From positions 1-51,652 of the forward strand of contig JAAHGS010000033.1 of assembly GCA_010692645.1 (NCBI GenBank): a stretch of 51,652 nt of DNA, given 5' to 3'. Source of the stretch: Symploca sp. SIO2E9 (lineage in GTDB: Bacteria > Cyanobacteriota > Cyanobacteriia > Cyanobacteriales > Coleofasciculaceae). Both the position numbers and the translations under genes were made by a program. The notes beneath the pieces were generated by a model. The model had not been told where the DNA came from and did not search any database. It was given only the letters and a program-made list of their open reading frames with translations. Below, piece after piece: positions 9,468 through 18,489 of the stretch; position 1 is the stretch's first letter, and each line of letters starts with the position of its first letter.

Positions 9468-11342
9468 GTGTTATCTCAAAGCATCTCCCAAAAAAAACTT
9501 GCAACCAAACTATCCCAACCGAAGAGCATCAGTCGCCGCACTGGTGCCTTTGCCTTAATTGACAGCCTCAAACGCCACGGCGTTGAATGTATTTTTGGCT
9601 ATCCTGGCGGTGCAATTCTTCCTATTTACGATGAACTCTACAAGTGGGAAGCCACTGGTCAAATCCGGCATATTTTAGTCAGACATGAGCAAGGAGCTAC
9701 CCATGCTGCCGACGGCTATGCCCGTGCCACTGGTAAAGTGGGCATCTGTTTTGCCACATCAGGACCTGGAGCCACTAACCTAGTTACAGGTATTGCCACT
9801 GCTCATATGGACTCGATTCCCATGGTAGTGATCACTGCTCAGGTGAGCCGGGCGGCAATTGGCTCTGATGCTTTCCAGGAAACAGACATATATGGTATTA
9901 CCCTACCAATTGTCAAGCACTCCTATGTAGTGCGCCAAGCTAGTGATATGGCGCAGATTGTCGCTCAAGCCTTTCACCTTGCTAGCACAGGACGTCCCGG
10001 ACCAGTACTGATTGACATTCCCAAAGATGTCGGCTTAGAAGAATGTGACTATATACCCATAGAGCCTGGTACAGTAAAACTGAGGGGATATCGCCCGACT
10101 CTCAAAGGCAATCCCCGCCAAATTAACCAGGCGCTGCAATTGATGCGCGAGGCGCGCCAACCCCTGCTATATGTAGGAGGAGGCGCAATTGCTGCTGGAG
10201 CCCATGCTGAGTTGCAGCAATTAGCAGAAATCTTCCAAATTCCGGTAACCACAACTCTAATGGGCAAGGGTGTCTTTGACGAATCTCACCCCTTATCCAT
10301 CGGTATGCTGGGAATGCACGGCACTGCCTATGCTAACTTTGCCGTCAGTGAGTGCGACTTGCTAATTGCCGTCGGGGCACGTTTTGATGACCGGGTTACT
10401 GGTAAGCTGGATGCATTTGCTTGTCATGCCCAAGTGATTCATATTGACATTGACCCCGCTGAAGTGGGTAAAAACCGAACCCCGCAAGTGCCAATTGTCG
10501 GTGATGTGCGACGGGTCCTAACTGATCTGTTGCACCGATACAATGAAATAAATCTGCCAGCAGCACTAAAGCAAACTCAGGATTGGCTCGAACGAATTAA
10601 CCGTTGGCGTCAGGAGTACCCCTTACAGGTTCCTCAATATGAGGATATTTTATCGCCCCAAGAAGTAATTGTGGAACTGGGGCATCAGGCACCGGATGCT
10701 TACTATACCACCGATGTAGGTCAACATCAGATGTGGGCAGCGCAATTCCTCAAAAATGGACCGCGCCAGTGGATTTCTAGTGGGGGACTCGGAACTATGG
10801 GCTATGGCTTGCCTGCTGCCATGGGTGTCAAAGTGGCGCTTCCAAACGAACAGGTAATCTGTATTGCCGGTGATGCTAGTATTCAGATGAATATCCAGGA
10901 ATTGGGAACTCTGGCACACTATGGCATCAATGTCAAAACAGTAATTATCAACAATGGTTGGCAGGGAATGGTGCGCCAGTGGCAAGAGACCTTCTATGGA
11001 AAGCGTTATTCATCCTCTAATATGGAAGTCGGCATGCCAGACTTTACGAAATTAGCCGATGCCTATGGCATTAAGGGCATAACGATCAATTCTCGGGAGC
11101 AACTCCAAGAAGCAATCACTGAAATCATAGCCCACGAAGGTCCTGTACTTGCCAATATACTGGTCAACCGTAACGAGAACTGTTACCCAATGGTAGCTCC
11201 TGGTCAAAGTAATGCTCAGATGATAGGTTTGCCAGAACGCCCTAAACCTGAACAAGCTGTTGAGATCATCTATTGTAGTAACTGCGGAGCCAAGAATCCA
11301 GCAAGTAATAATTTTTGCCCCGAATGTGGGGTGAAACTCTAG
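9468..11342 (+). CDS. ilvB: Acetolactate synthase large subunit with C-terminal zinc ribbon
   Basis: This ThDP/FAD enzyme makes acetolactate or acetohydroxybutyrate, the first common step of branched-chain amino acid synthesis. The 624-aa protein has the three usual domains: N-terminal PYR domain with [16 protein letters not shown] (ThDP glutamate), a central FAD-type domain, and a C-terminal PP domain with [14 protein letters not shown] and [12 protein letters not shown] (Mg-ThDP motif). An additional tail carries Cys603, Cys606, Cys617 and Cys620 in a CSNCG...CPECG zinc-ribbon arrangement. The start is GTG at 9468 with TGAGG at 9456-9460, seven bases upstream. The regulatory subunit gene (ilvH/N) is not adjacent. 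A terminator follows. Confidence 0.95.
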   Translation: MLSQSISQKKLATKLSQPKSISRRTGAFALIDSLKRHGVECIFGYPGGAILPIYDELYKWEATGQIRHILVRHEQGATHAADGYARATGKVGICFATSGPGATNLVTGIATAHMDSIPMVVITAQVSRAAIGSDAFQETDIYGITLPIVKHSYVVRQASDMAQIVAQAFHLASTGRPGPVLIDIPKDVGLEECDYIPIEPGTVKLRGYRPTLKGNPRQINQALQLMREARQPLLYVGGGAIAAGAHAELQQLAEIFQIPVTTTLMGKGVFDESHPLSIGMLGMHGTAYANFAVSECDLLIAVGARFDDRVTGKLDAFACHAQVIHIDIDPAEVGKNRTPQVPIVGDVRRVLTDLLHRYNEINLPAALKQTQDWLERINRWRQEYPLQVPQYEDILSPQEVIVELGHQAPDAYYTTDVGQHQMWAAQFLKNGPRQWISSGGLGTMGYGLPAAMGVKVALPNEQVICIAGDASIQMNIQELGTLAHYGINVKTVIINNGWQGMVRQWQETFYGKRYSSSNMEVGMPDFTKLADAYGIKGITINSREQLQEAITEIIAHEGPVLANILVNRNENCYPMVAPGQSNAQMIGLPERPKPEQAVEIIYCSNCGAKNPASNNFCPECGVKL

Positions 11343-11369
11343 GATTTTTCTAGTTAGTTTTCAAGCATC

Positions 11370-11410
11370 AATAGGTTGGATTGAATTACTGTTCACCCAA
11401 CCTATTTTTT
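11370..11410 (+). terminator. Rho-independent terminator of ilvB
   Basis: AATAGGTTGG at 11370-11379 pairs perfectly with CCAACCTATT at 11397-11406, followed by T residues to 11410. It begins 27 bp after the ilvB stop, which is a standard arrangement. Confidence 0.8.
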
Positions 11411-11517
11411 CTTAAACCTGACTATAAGTAATAAGTAACAAAAAGAATATTTATTGCTTATTACCTTTGAGTTGATTGTTAATGGCTGAAACTCTTGTGC
11501 CTTCTGCCTCCTGCCTT

Positions 11518-11546
11518 GCTGTTGTGCATTAAAAATGCACAACAGC
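11518..11546. terminator. Perfect 13-bp hairpin at the 3' end of the DUF1838-like gene
   Basis: GCTGTTGTGCATT at 11518-11530 is an exact reverse complement of AATGCACAACAGC at 11534-11546 with an AAA loop. It lies 5 bp past the stop codon of the minus-strand gene ending at 11552 and faces the ilvB terminator. There is no T-tract; it may act as a terminator or 3'-end stabiliser. Confidence 0.5.
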
Positions 11547-11551
11547 TTAAC

Positions 11552-12352
11552 TCAGGCAGTTTCCTCTACAGGAAAAGTTTCTCCTCTCAAATAAAATTCA
11601 AGGTGCTTTTTAAAGTAGAGAATACTAGTCATATTAGGCTCATCACACTCATCTGGTGTAAATTCATAGATGGGCAATCTTTCCCTCACGAGCTTGACCA
11701 AATTAGGATGGAGCTGCTCGAATGACTCAACTCGTTTGATAGTTGTCTCATACCTCAATCTCGCAGGATGACCATAACCTAACTTCATCCAAGGCATCCA
11801 GGGACAATCTCTTGCCCATAGAGCTGGAGGCACATCCTTCACACCAGGTCGAGAGAAACTAGATGTGAAATATTCAACTCCCTTGAATGTTTTACCGGAG
11901 CAATAGTCTTGGTATTTGCTATCGGTTGCCAAGGGGTGGGGGTATTCCAAGGGAATTTCATTAACTTTAGTAACATATCCAGTCCTTTGAGGAATCACTA
12001 TCTTCCTTTCTCGTACTGCTCCTTGTACCATGCGGTTAGCAATATGCACCACTGGCACCTTTTTACTATCTTTTGTCGGCTTCCAGTAATGTAAGATTTC
12101 CTTGGTCACTGGGTCGCAAAATAACCCAATTTCCCTATTGAGCCGATATCCTACTTCACCGTATTTAGGATCAGGCTTGAGAAACACTTTAGTAGCATTC
12201 ATGCCAATGATTGAGAATAATTTCTCTCTAGGTTTATCTGGTTGTTCTATCCACCAAATTTCTCCCTGCCAGTAGTAATAAAGTTGTTTACCGTGATTCT
12301 CTTTATAGAAATTTAGGGTACTCAATTCGTACTCATCTGAATAATTATTCAT
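11552..12352 (-). CDS. DUF1838-like protein of unknown function
   Basis: The 266-aa cytoplasmic protein (no signal peptide or membrane helix) has features reminiscent of DUF1838: an N-terminal YYYWQGEIWW strand, REKLFSIIGMNATKVF, a GYRLNREIGLFCDPVTKEILHYW segment (read in two parts around residue 75-90) and VPVVHIANRMVQGAV. Family assignment rests on motif order only. The C-terminal half is rich in Trp and Pro (PPALWARDCPWMPWMKLGYG). No catalytic residues can be named. ATG at 12352; the gene is divergent from the xylanase gene with a palindrome in the shared upstream region. Confidence 0.6.
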   Translation of the reverse strand: MNNYSDEYELSTLNFYKENHGKQLYYYWQGEIWWIEQPDKPREKLFSIIGMNATKVFLKPDPKYGEVGYRLNREIGLFCDPVTKEILHYWKPTKDSKKVPVVHIANRMVQGAVRERKIVIPQRTGYVTKVNEIPLEYPHPLATDSKYQDYCSGKTFKGVEYFTSSFSRPGVKDVPPALWARDCPWMPWMKLGYGHPARLRYETTIKRVESFEQLHPNLVKLVRERLPIYEFTPDECDEPNMTSILYFKKHLEFYLRGETFPVEETA

Positions 12353-12425
12353 CTAAGTTTCCGTATTTTTCAAAATTATCTTGACAACTTAACAACCTTC
12401 TGTAATTAGCGTGTTAAACTAACAA

Positions 12426-12442
12426 TTGAAATGTCATTTCAA
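12426..12442. promoter_or_regulatory. 17-bp palindrome in the divergent promoter region of DUF1838-like and xylanase genes
   Basis: TTGAAATG at 12426-12433 and CATTTCAA at 12435-12442 are exact reverse complements around a single T. The site is 74 bp from the start of the left gene and 82 bp from the start of the right gene, a position suited to an operator shared by both promoters. The binding protein is unknown. Confidence 0.45.
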
Positions 12443-12523
12443 CAAGCATCTATATGTATCGATGATATCGGTTACTAGTGGCTTTGCACACTTTGACACT
12501 ATGTTCTGTCTAAATTAAGAGGC

Positions 12524-13591
12524 GTGAAGATTAAAGCTGGTCGGTTGATATCTTATTTGCTGTCAGCAGTGATGTTAACCCTGACACTACTGATAGTTAC
12601 TACTACCGAGTCAAGAATTCCTAGGATTTCACTACGTTTCCTAGCTCAACAACAAGGAATTTGGATAGGTGCAGCAGTCAGTGCGCAACCGTTGAAGAAT
12701 GATGCACACTATCAAGAAGTACTCGCCAGGGAGTTCAATATTTTAACGCCAGAAAATGCCATGAAATTCAAAACGGTACACCCCGAGCGCCTACGCTATG
12801 ATTTCACCAAGGCAGATGCAATCATCAGCTTTGCAAAAACTCATAATATGCAGGTGCGGGGTCACACGCTAGTATGGTACAAATCAAACCCTGATTGGCT
12901 TAACAAGAGCAATTTCACTCGTGAGCAGCTCCTTGATATTCTGCAAGAACACATCTACACAGTTGTCAGCCACTTTCGGGGAAAATTAGTTTCCTGGGAT
13001 GTGGTCAACGAGGCAATCACTCCTGAGGGGAAAATGGGTGGTTCACTGTGGCAAAAAGTTATCGGGTCAGAATATATTGAATTGGCATTTCGCTGGGCGC
13101 ATGAGAAAGACCCCCAAGCTGGCTTATTCTACAACGACGTTAGCGGTGAAGGATTAGGGCAAAAGTCTGATGCCATCTACAATCTGGTCAAAGATTTGCG
13201 GCAACGAGGCGTTCCTCTTGACGGGGTCGGCTTTCAAATGCACCTTAACCTCAAGTCACCACCAAAGCCCCAAGACGTTGCCAAAAATATAGAACGCCTA
13301 GCAGAATTAGGGCTAGAAGTACATATCACCGAGATGGATGTGGAAATCAACACTGGCATTGGAACCAGAAAGGAGAGATTAGCAGCCCAAGCTTCCATCT
13401 ACTCACAAATGCTTCAAGTGTGCCAAGAAGCACCAAACTGCAAAGCTTTTGTCCTGTGGGGCTTCACAGATCGTCATACTTGGCTGCGCCAATCTCCTGA
13501 TGATCCAGAAGCCCCCCTAATTTTTGACCAGTTTTATCGGCCTAAGCCTGCCTACAAAGCATTAATTAAGACTTTGCAACAAAATAATTAA
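12524..13591 (+). CDS. GH10 endo-1,4-beta-xylanase, secreted or membrane-anchored
   Basis: The 355-aa enzyme is a single glycoside hydrolase family 10 barrel, which cleaves beta-1,4-xylan with retention. Key motifs are present: FNILTPENAMKFKTVHPE near 71-88, the GHTLVW strand near 113, the acid/base Glu163 in WDVVNEAI, and the nucleophile Glu270 in VHITEMDV. The N-terminus has a basic MKIKAGR then a hydrophobic helix (about 9-26), so export or inner-membrane anchoring is expected. No carbohydrate-binding module is attached. The start is GTG at 12524; the AAGAGG at 12517-12522 sits unusually close to it. A short repeat element follows downstream. Confidence 0.92.
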   Translation: MKIKAGRLISYLLSAVMLTLTLLIVTTTESRIPRISLRFLAQQQGIWIGAAVSAQPLKNDAHYQEVLAREFNILTPENAMKFKTVHPERLRYDFTKADAIISFAKTHNMQVRGHTLVWYKSNPDWLNKSNFTREQLLDILQEHIYTVVSHFRGKLVSWDVVNEAITPEGKMGGSLWQKVIGSEYIELAFRWAHEKDPQAGLFYNDVSGEGLGQKSDAIYNLVKDLRQRGVPLDGVGFQMHLNLKSPPKPQDVAKNIERLAELGLEVHITEMDVEINTGIGTRKERLAAQASIYSQMLQVCQEAPNCKAFVLWGFTDRHTWLRQSPDDPEAPLIFDQFYRPKPAYKALIKTLQQNN

Positions 13592-13652
13592 CTGGTGCTG
13601 AGCTAGAGTGAAGCTACTAGTAGCTGCTGCATCTTGCTTGGATCCACTGGCT

Positions 13653-13766
13653 TATAGCCGTCGCCACTATAATTAGGACACTTCCTTGTTCCCTACTCCC
13701 TGCTCCCTGCTCCCTGCTCCCTTTGAATCAAAATAGAATGTCCTAACTGATATGTCCGTTGCTATA
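13653..13766. repeat. TATAGC-ended interspersed repeat, copy A (MITE-like)
   Basis: This 114-bp element begins TATAGCCGTCGCCAC and ends GTCCGTTGCTATA; its ends are imperfect inverted repeats sharing TATAGC outermost and an inner TTAGGACA / TGTCCTAA pair. The interior holds five heptamers of the TCCCTGC type at 13688-13722. Copy B lies at 28657-28772 with the same organisation. Non-autonomous mobility is inferred from the interspersed copies. Confidence 0.6.
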
Positions 13767-13791
13767 CCTTTCAACTTAGTCACTTTATGGG

Positions 13792-14559
13792 TCAAGTAAC
13801 ATTTCTCACCAAAGACCATTTTTGCTGAGTCATAAAGAAGGTGTTTATTTTACCCTTAATACCAGGTAAGAATTTTCCTTCGTTAAAAGCGTATAGTTGA
13901 TAACCAAAGACTTTTAGATAATTGATAATCCTCTGATCAGGCGACTCAATCAATAACACAGGCTCATAGGTTCTTATAGTCTGTTCGCCACCCTTTAAGG
14001 CACTATATTCATAACCCTGAAGATCAAGTTTTATTAAAAATGGATCTAAGTTTAATTCATCTAGTTTTCTTATGTGACTTGTTACTTTACGAACAGTAAG
14101 AAATTGCTCGCGATAGAAGAAAAGTCTATCTTTTAACCAGTTTTTTGCCTTTTTTTCATTAAAAGAAGCCAGGCCATCAAACATCCATTTCTTATAGAAG
14201 GGAATAAAAAGAACGCTTTCTACAGTTTCATCTCCCAAACCAAAATTATTGATGACTATTCCTTCATTATTACCGAACATACCTTTCAAATTTTCCAAGA
14301 GTAATTCATTTGGTTCAAACAAGTGAATCCGAATATTCTTTATATTCTTTCGTTTCATAAGGATAGCGTCCGTGCTTTGTCCTCTGTTAGCACCAACATC
14401 TAAAAATAATGCTCCCTCAAGATCAGGAAATAAAGAAAGAGCATGGAAATCATTTTCAAAGGGAATTTCCAGTCGGTTTCTAAAGAGCCTCATCAATCTA
14501 AATTTCTTGTCGAGTAGGTAGGGAAAGTTAATTTGTAAAGTCCGTAGTAGCTTTTTCAT
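13792..14559 (-). CDS. FkbM family SAM-dependent methyltransferase
   Basis: The 255-aa protein has the FkbM methyltransferase signature: SAM-binding LFLDVGANRGQSTDAI near residues 51-66, an acidic IHLFEPNE motif near 77-84, and LIKLDLQGYEYSALKGG near 175-191. FkbM enzymes O-methylate sugars or secondary metabolites and are often found in surface-polysaccharide loci; no glycosyltransferase is adjacent here, so the substrate is open. ATG at 14559. Base composition of the gene is AT-richer than its neighbours, which may point to acquisition. Confidence 0.85.
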   Translation of the reverse strand: MKKLLRTLQINFPYLLDKKFRLMRLFRNRLEIPFENDFHALSLFPDLEGALFLDVGANRGQSTDAILMKRKNIKNIRIHLFEPNELLLENLKGMFGNNEGIVINNFGLGDETVESVLFIPFYKKWMFDGLASFNEKKAKNWLKDRLFFYREQFLTVRKVTSHIRKLDELNLDPFLIKLDLQGYEYSALKGGEQTIRTYEPVLLIESPDQRIINYLKVFGYQLYAFNEGKFLPGIKGKINTFFMTQQKWSLVRNVT

Positions 14560-15076
14560 GTTTCTTTTTATTTACTAACTCCTAAGTCAGTCAAAATTTC
14601 CAAATAAAACTTGACAGAAAATATTTGATTTCCAATGTCTATTAATAGACACTTAAAATCGAGCCAATTCCAAGAATTAACAAGAAGTGAATAACCAGCT
14701 TTATATGAAGATGACTTGAAAATTTGTGAGCAACTTGGATTGCGTATACTCATCAAAAGTTGCTCAAGCTGTAGTTGTCATTTGACTGACAGAATTTATT
14801 TTGTAATGAATGTAATATAACAACGCTTAACAGCCTTGCCAAGCTCTACAGTGTATGTTTACAGAAGCTTTAATTAGTTGCTAAGAGAAAAATAGAATGC
14901 ACAAAACTCGGCAATAAAGTATTAATTTTATGTAAATTTAAAGGAACATTACCCCGACCCAGTCGAATCTATAACTTAGATGGTGAATAACTCAACTAAA
15001 TCTTCGACTGATTAGCTCAAAACACAGTATAAATTGCGTTATACTGACTTATGCTCTATTTTTAACTAAATTCCTA
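14560..15076. other. AT-rich intergenic region between FkbM and aldo/keto reductase genes
   Basis: No supported gene is seen. A 62-codon minus-strand frame at 14568-14756 ends 8 bp before the FkbM start but has no recognisable motif or good ribosome-binding site; it could be a gene relic. The region must carry the FkbM promoter. Confidence 0.35.
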
Positions 15077-16204
15077 CTAGTTATCGTTAGACTTAATCAA
15101 TTTGCCTTTAAACAATTGAAAATTGGTTTCTGCCATGGGACTAATTCTAGTGAGCGCTAGATTTTCTGCAACATATTTCGGTGTTTTCATACCAACCAGA
15201 GCTGTCAGCAAGCCAGGAGCACTGCGGGTGAACTGAAGAGCCAACTGAGCATTGGTTTCAATAAGATCACCTAGATTTGAGGCAATTTGGGCTGGAATGT
15301 TATCTAAAACTTTTGCCTGAGCGATTGCTGCACTAGCAATAGGTGTAATCCCTAGACGCTGGGCGGCTTCAATTGCAGGAACTAACTTCCCCTCAAGGCT
15401 TTGAGTTGGCAACAATAAAGCTTCCGGCATCGCTAGATTTAAAGGCAATTGAATAAATCGAAAATGGCTTTCCTTTCCACTAGCCACTGACTTTGCGATC
15501 GCTTTTATTCTAGCCAAATCAAGATGATTTTTTTCGAGGGGTGTTACTCTAAATCCGCTCCAAGTTGCAAGACCATAGGCACTGATTTTTCCAGCATCAA
15601 CAGCACTCTCAAGAAACTCAAAAGCAGCTTTTAGTCTTGCATAGAATACCTCAGGTGTTACTTCAGAAAGTTGGGTTTCTGGGTTGTGGATGTAATAGAT
15701 ATCCACTGCTTCTAATCCCAGATTAACGAGGCTGCGCTCTAGTTGATCATGAAGATAGGCAGGATGCATGCAGTGGCACTGGGCAACTATGTCTGCCTCC
15801 GAGAGGTTAAAACTGCTATTTTCAATATACTCCTGGCGAAACCAATTGACCCGGTCCCGATTAGGGATAAAGCCTCCCTTAGTACAGAGGATCAGTTCTT
15901 CTCTCAATGCTGTCCCAGATTCAATTAGTTGTAGGATGCCTTGCCCTACACTGCGCTCACCATGCTGATGGCGATAATTAATAGCAGTATCGATCAAGTT
16001 GACGCCGTGCTTGACTGATTCCACAATCGCTGCTGCCACTAGCGCGTCTGTCTGTGCATCTGATTTACCCAGATAAGTCCCGACACCAATCGAGCTAACA
16101 ATAAGTCCTTTGACCTCTCGAAAGTGTTCTGGGGCACACTCTTTGCCCTGCTGTTGCCGATAATTTAGTGTTCCTGCGGGAGTGGCTATACCTGGAATTG
16201 CCAT
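15077..16204 (-). CDS. Aldo/keto reductase
   Basis: The 375-aa protein is an NAD(P)H-dependent TIM-barrel oxidoreductase. The catalytic tetrad is visible: Asp and Tyr in NLIDTAINYRHQHGERSVG (near 75-93), Lys in LILCTKGGF (near 110) and His in VDIYYIHNPETQ (near 178). It is longer than classic 280-330-aa family members because of an insertion around 113-140. The C-terminal ALVGMKTPKYVAENL segment supplies cofactor contacts. Physiological substrate is unknown. ATG at 16204; a heptamer array begins 12 bp upstream of it. It is divergent from the FAD oxidoreductase gene. Confidence 0.85.
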   Translation of the reverse strand: MAIPGIATPAGTLNYRQQQGKECAPEHFREVKGLIVSSIGVGTYLGKSDAQTDALVAAAIVESVKHGVNLIDTAINYRHQHGERSVGQGILQLIESGTALREELILCTKGGFIPNRDRVNWFRQEYIENSSFNLSEADIVAQCHCMHPAYLHDQLERSLVNLGLEAVDIYYIHNPETQLSEVTPEVFYARLKAAFEFLESAVDAGKISAYGLATWSGFRVTPLEKNHLDLARIKAIAKSVASGKESHFRFIQLPLNLAMPEALLLPTQSLEGKLVPAIEAAQRLGITPIASAAIAQAKVLDNIPAQIASNLGDLIETNAQLALQFTRSAPGLLTALVGMKTPKYVAENLALTRISPMAETNFQLFKGKLIKSNDN

Positions 16205-16215
16205 TTTGCTTCCTT

Positions 16216-16243
16216 GTTCATGGTTTATGGTTCATTGTTTATA
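16216..16243. repeat. Degenerate GTTCATG heptamer array
   Basis: Four 7-bp units of the GTTCATG/GTTTATG type run end to end, 12 bp upstream of the aldo/keto reductase start. The same heptamer recurs at 18456-18489 on the far side of the FAD oxidoreductase gene. Confidence 0.6.
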
Positions 16244-16410
16244 GGACTTAGGCAAAGTCTCTAATTATAGGGTATGTTAGCGGAGCATAAAGCACTTTTC
16301 AGACTATATGTGGTTTAACTGTCTAAGTCCTGAAACAATTAACCATCAACTGGCTTACAGTATGTTGCTAAAGTCATCTATTATCTGGGATTATACCGAC
16401 TCTCTCGAAA

Positions 16411-18456
16411 ATGAAGCTTTCCCGAATTATCTTGACAGGACAATCGCTCCTTACCCTTGCCCTCGGCTTAATTTCTCTGACATCCCTTACCTCAACGACT
16501 CTGGCTGCATCACCGAGAAGCCCAGATGAAACTGTCGAATGTGAAATTTTAGTGATTGGCGGTGGGCTTGCTGGTGCTGCTGCTGCCTATGAGGGTGTAC
16601 TGGCAGGAAGAACAGTTTGTCTTACTGAGATTACCGACTGGGTGGGAGGACAGGTTTCTTCTCAGGGAACCTCTGCCCTTGACGAACGACCAACTCAACG
16701 CTCACGCCTATTTTACCCTCGCGGTTATCTAGAACTCCGTCAGCGCATTGAGCGTAAATATAGAAAACTCAATCCTGGAGACTGTTGGGTTAGTCAGTCG
16801 TGTTTTCTGCCCAGCGATGCTCATAAATTGCTGTTTGATATCTTGCAGGATGCCACCAAACGGGGTAAAGGTACATTAAAATGGTTCCCCTCTACGGTAG
16901 TTAAGGAACTGGAATTTAACTCAACTGGGCAGCAGATTGAAGGTGCTATTGCGATTGAACATAAACCTGTAGAGGGAACTTCTCCCCTCAACACCTTTAC
17001 CCTTTCTCAAACCATCGAAGATTGGTATCAGTACGAAGATTCTTCCCGCTTTGAGAAAACTATTTTGCGCTTCGTACCTCAGCAAAACTCACCCCAAGGG
17101 AATTTTCCTAACTGGTATGTGATTGATGCCACTGAAACCGGGGAAATTATTGCTCTGGCTGATGTTCCTTACCGCCTGGGTATTGATCCTCGCTCTCATT
17201 TAGAGCCTTCTTCCTCTAGTGCTAGTGGCGATCCCTATTGCACTCAGGGCTTTACCTACACCTTTGCCATGGAGCAGACAGAGGAACCCCAGACTCATCA
17301 AATGCCCTCGTTTTACCCTCAATATCAACCCTACTACAGCTATGAATTAGAGCGACTAGCAGATTTTGAGGGAGTATTTACCTATCGGCGCATATTTAGT
17401 TCTAGGAAAGGTAAACCGATTAGATGGGGAGTTACTGCTCCCGTGCCTGGAGATATCTCCATGCAGAATTGGACTTGGGGTAACGACTATCGTCCTGGCA
17501 CTTCAGCGGATAATCTAGTTTATACTCGCGAGCAATTACAAGCTCTTGGTCAGTTGGAACCTGGAGGCTGGATGGGTGGTTTACGTACAGAAGCTCTACG
17601 CCGGGGTGAGGAAAATGCCCTCGGTTATTTCTACTGGCTTGTAGCCGGAACCACTGATTCCCAATTAGGGGATGGTGTTAAGCAGCCGCATCCAAATCAC
17701 CGCTATTTGTCTGGCTTAGATTCCCCCATGGGTACAGTGCATGGGTTGTCTAAATATCCTTACATGCGTGAGGGTAGAAGGATTATCGGACGGCCCTACT
17801 ATGGTTATCCCGAAGGCTTTACAATCTGGGAAATTGACATTGCCCGCCGCGACTACCGAGATGATTATTACCAACAGCTGCTATCGCCGCCAACCTATCG
17901 CAGTTTATGGAGAGCTTTAGCTGGACTAAAAACAGTATCTGTAATTAAGGAGGATATACCGCCAGCAGAAATAACGAGGCGCACTCGCTCGACAATTTAT
18001 CCTGATTCTGTAGGTATTGGGCATTATGCGATCGATTTCCACCCCTGCATGACTCTCAGCCCACCGGAAGCCCCTGGTAATACTGAACGTCAGGGTGAAA
18101 GAGTACCGCAGAGTATCAAGGATCGTGCTTTAGCTTATCCCTTTCAAATTCCCCTGCGGGCGATGATTCCCCAGAAAATTGACAATATGTTAGTTGCTGG
18201 CAAAATTATTGCCAACAGTCATATTGCTGCTGCTGCCTATCGGGTGCATTCCTTTGAATGGTCATCTGGTGCGGCGGCTGGTATAACGGCTGCTTTTGCA
18301 TTGGAGACGGGGACATTCCCTTACCAATTAGTCGATGAACTACCGCGACGAGAGGAGCAATTGCAAGCTCTCCGGCGGCGGCTAGAAGCAAATGGCAACC
18401 CCACGGTTTTTCCCAATACCTCGATTTTTAATCAATCTTGGGATGATTGGAAATAG
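16411..18456 (+). CDS. Secreted FAD-dependent oxidoreductase
   Basis: The 681-aa protein has a signal peptide (basic MKLSR, hydrophobic LTLALGLISLTSLTS, likely cut after TLAA near 33) followed by an FAD Rossmann fold with VIGGGLAGAAAAYEG near 48-62 and an acidic residue closing the second strand. A second FAD-contact motif, IPQKIDNMLVAGKIIANSH, is near 585-605 and an alanine-rich RVHSFEWSSGAAAGITAAFA helix closes the dinucleotide fold. This matches the FAD_oxidored family. Substrate and partner are unknown; export implies a periplasmic or surface reaction. ATG at 16411. The stop codon TAG overlaps the first unit of a heptamer array. Confidence 0.82.
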   Translation: MKLSRIILTGQSLLTLALGLISLTSLTSTTLAASPRSPDETVECEILVIGGGLAGAAAAYEGVLAGRTVCLTEITDWVGGQVSSQGTSALDERPTQRSRLFYPRGYLELRQRIERKYRKLNPGDCWVSQSCFLPSDAHKLLFDILQDATKRGKGTLKWFPSTVVKELEFNSTGQQIEGAIAIEHKPVEGTSPLNTFTLSQTIEDWYQYEDSSRFEKTILRFVPQQNSPQGNFPNWYVIDATETGEIIALADVPYRLGIDPRSHLEPSSSSASGDPYCTQGFTYTFAMEQTEEPQTHQMPSFYPQYQPYYSYELERLADFEGVFTYRRIFSSRKGKPIRWGVTAPVPGDISMQNWTWGNDYRPGTSADNLVYTREQLQALGQLEPGGWMGGLRTEALRRGEENALGYFYWLVAGTTDSQLGDGVKQPHPNHRYLSGLDSPMGTVHGLSKYPYMREGRRIIGRPYYGYPEGFTIWEIDIARRDYRDDYYQQLLSPPTYRSLWRALAGLKTVSVIKEDIPPAEITRRTRSTIYPDSVGIGHYAIDFHPCMTLSPPEAPGNTERQGERVPQSIKDRALAYPFQIPLRAMIPQKIDNMLVAGKIIANSHIAAAAYRVHSFEWSSGAAAGITAAFALETGTFPYQLVDELPRREEQLQALRRRLEANGNPTVFPNTSIFNQSWDDWK

Positions 18457-18489
18457 TTCATGGTTCATGGTTCATGGTTCATGGTTCAT
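18456..18489. repeat. GTTCATG heptamer array abutting a stop codon
   Basis: Four perfect GTTCATG units at 18456-18483 plus a partial fifth begin on the last base of the FAD oxidoreductase stop codon. A related inverted piece is at about 18780-18800 before the kinase gene. These are short tandemly repeated repetitive (STRR) sequences typical of cyanobacteria. Confidence 0.75.

Noticed and set aside
14568-14756. 62-codon frame just upstream of the FkbM methyltransferase gene
   Set aside because: Same strand and close spacing, but no recognisable motif and unusual composition; possibly a relic, not supportable as a gene.
16241-16333. Possible third mobile element with AGGACTTAG / CTAAGTCCT ends
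   Set aside because: The inverted ends are about 10 bp and imperfect, and no target duplication could be seen; a related TAGGACTTACGCA lies at about 45597 but evidence is too thin.
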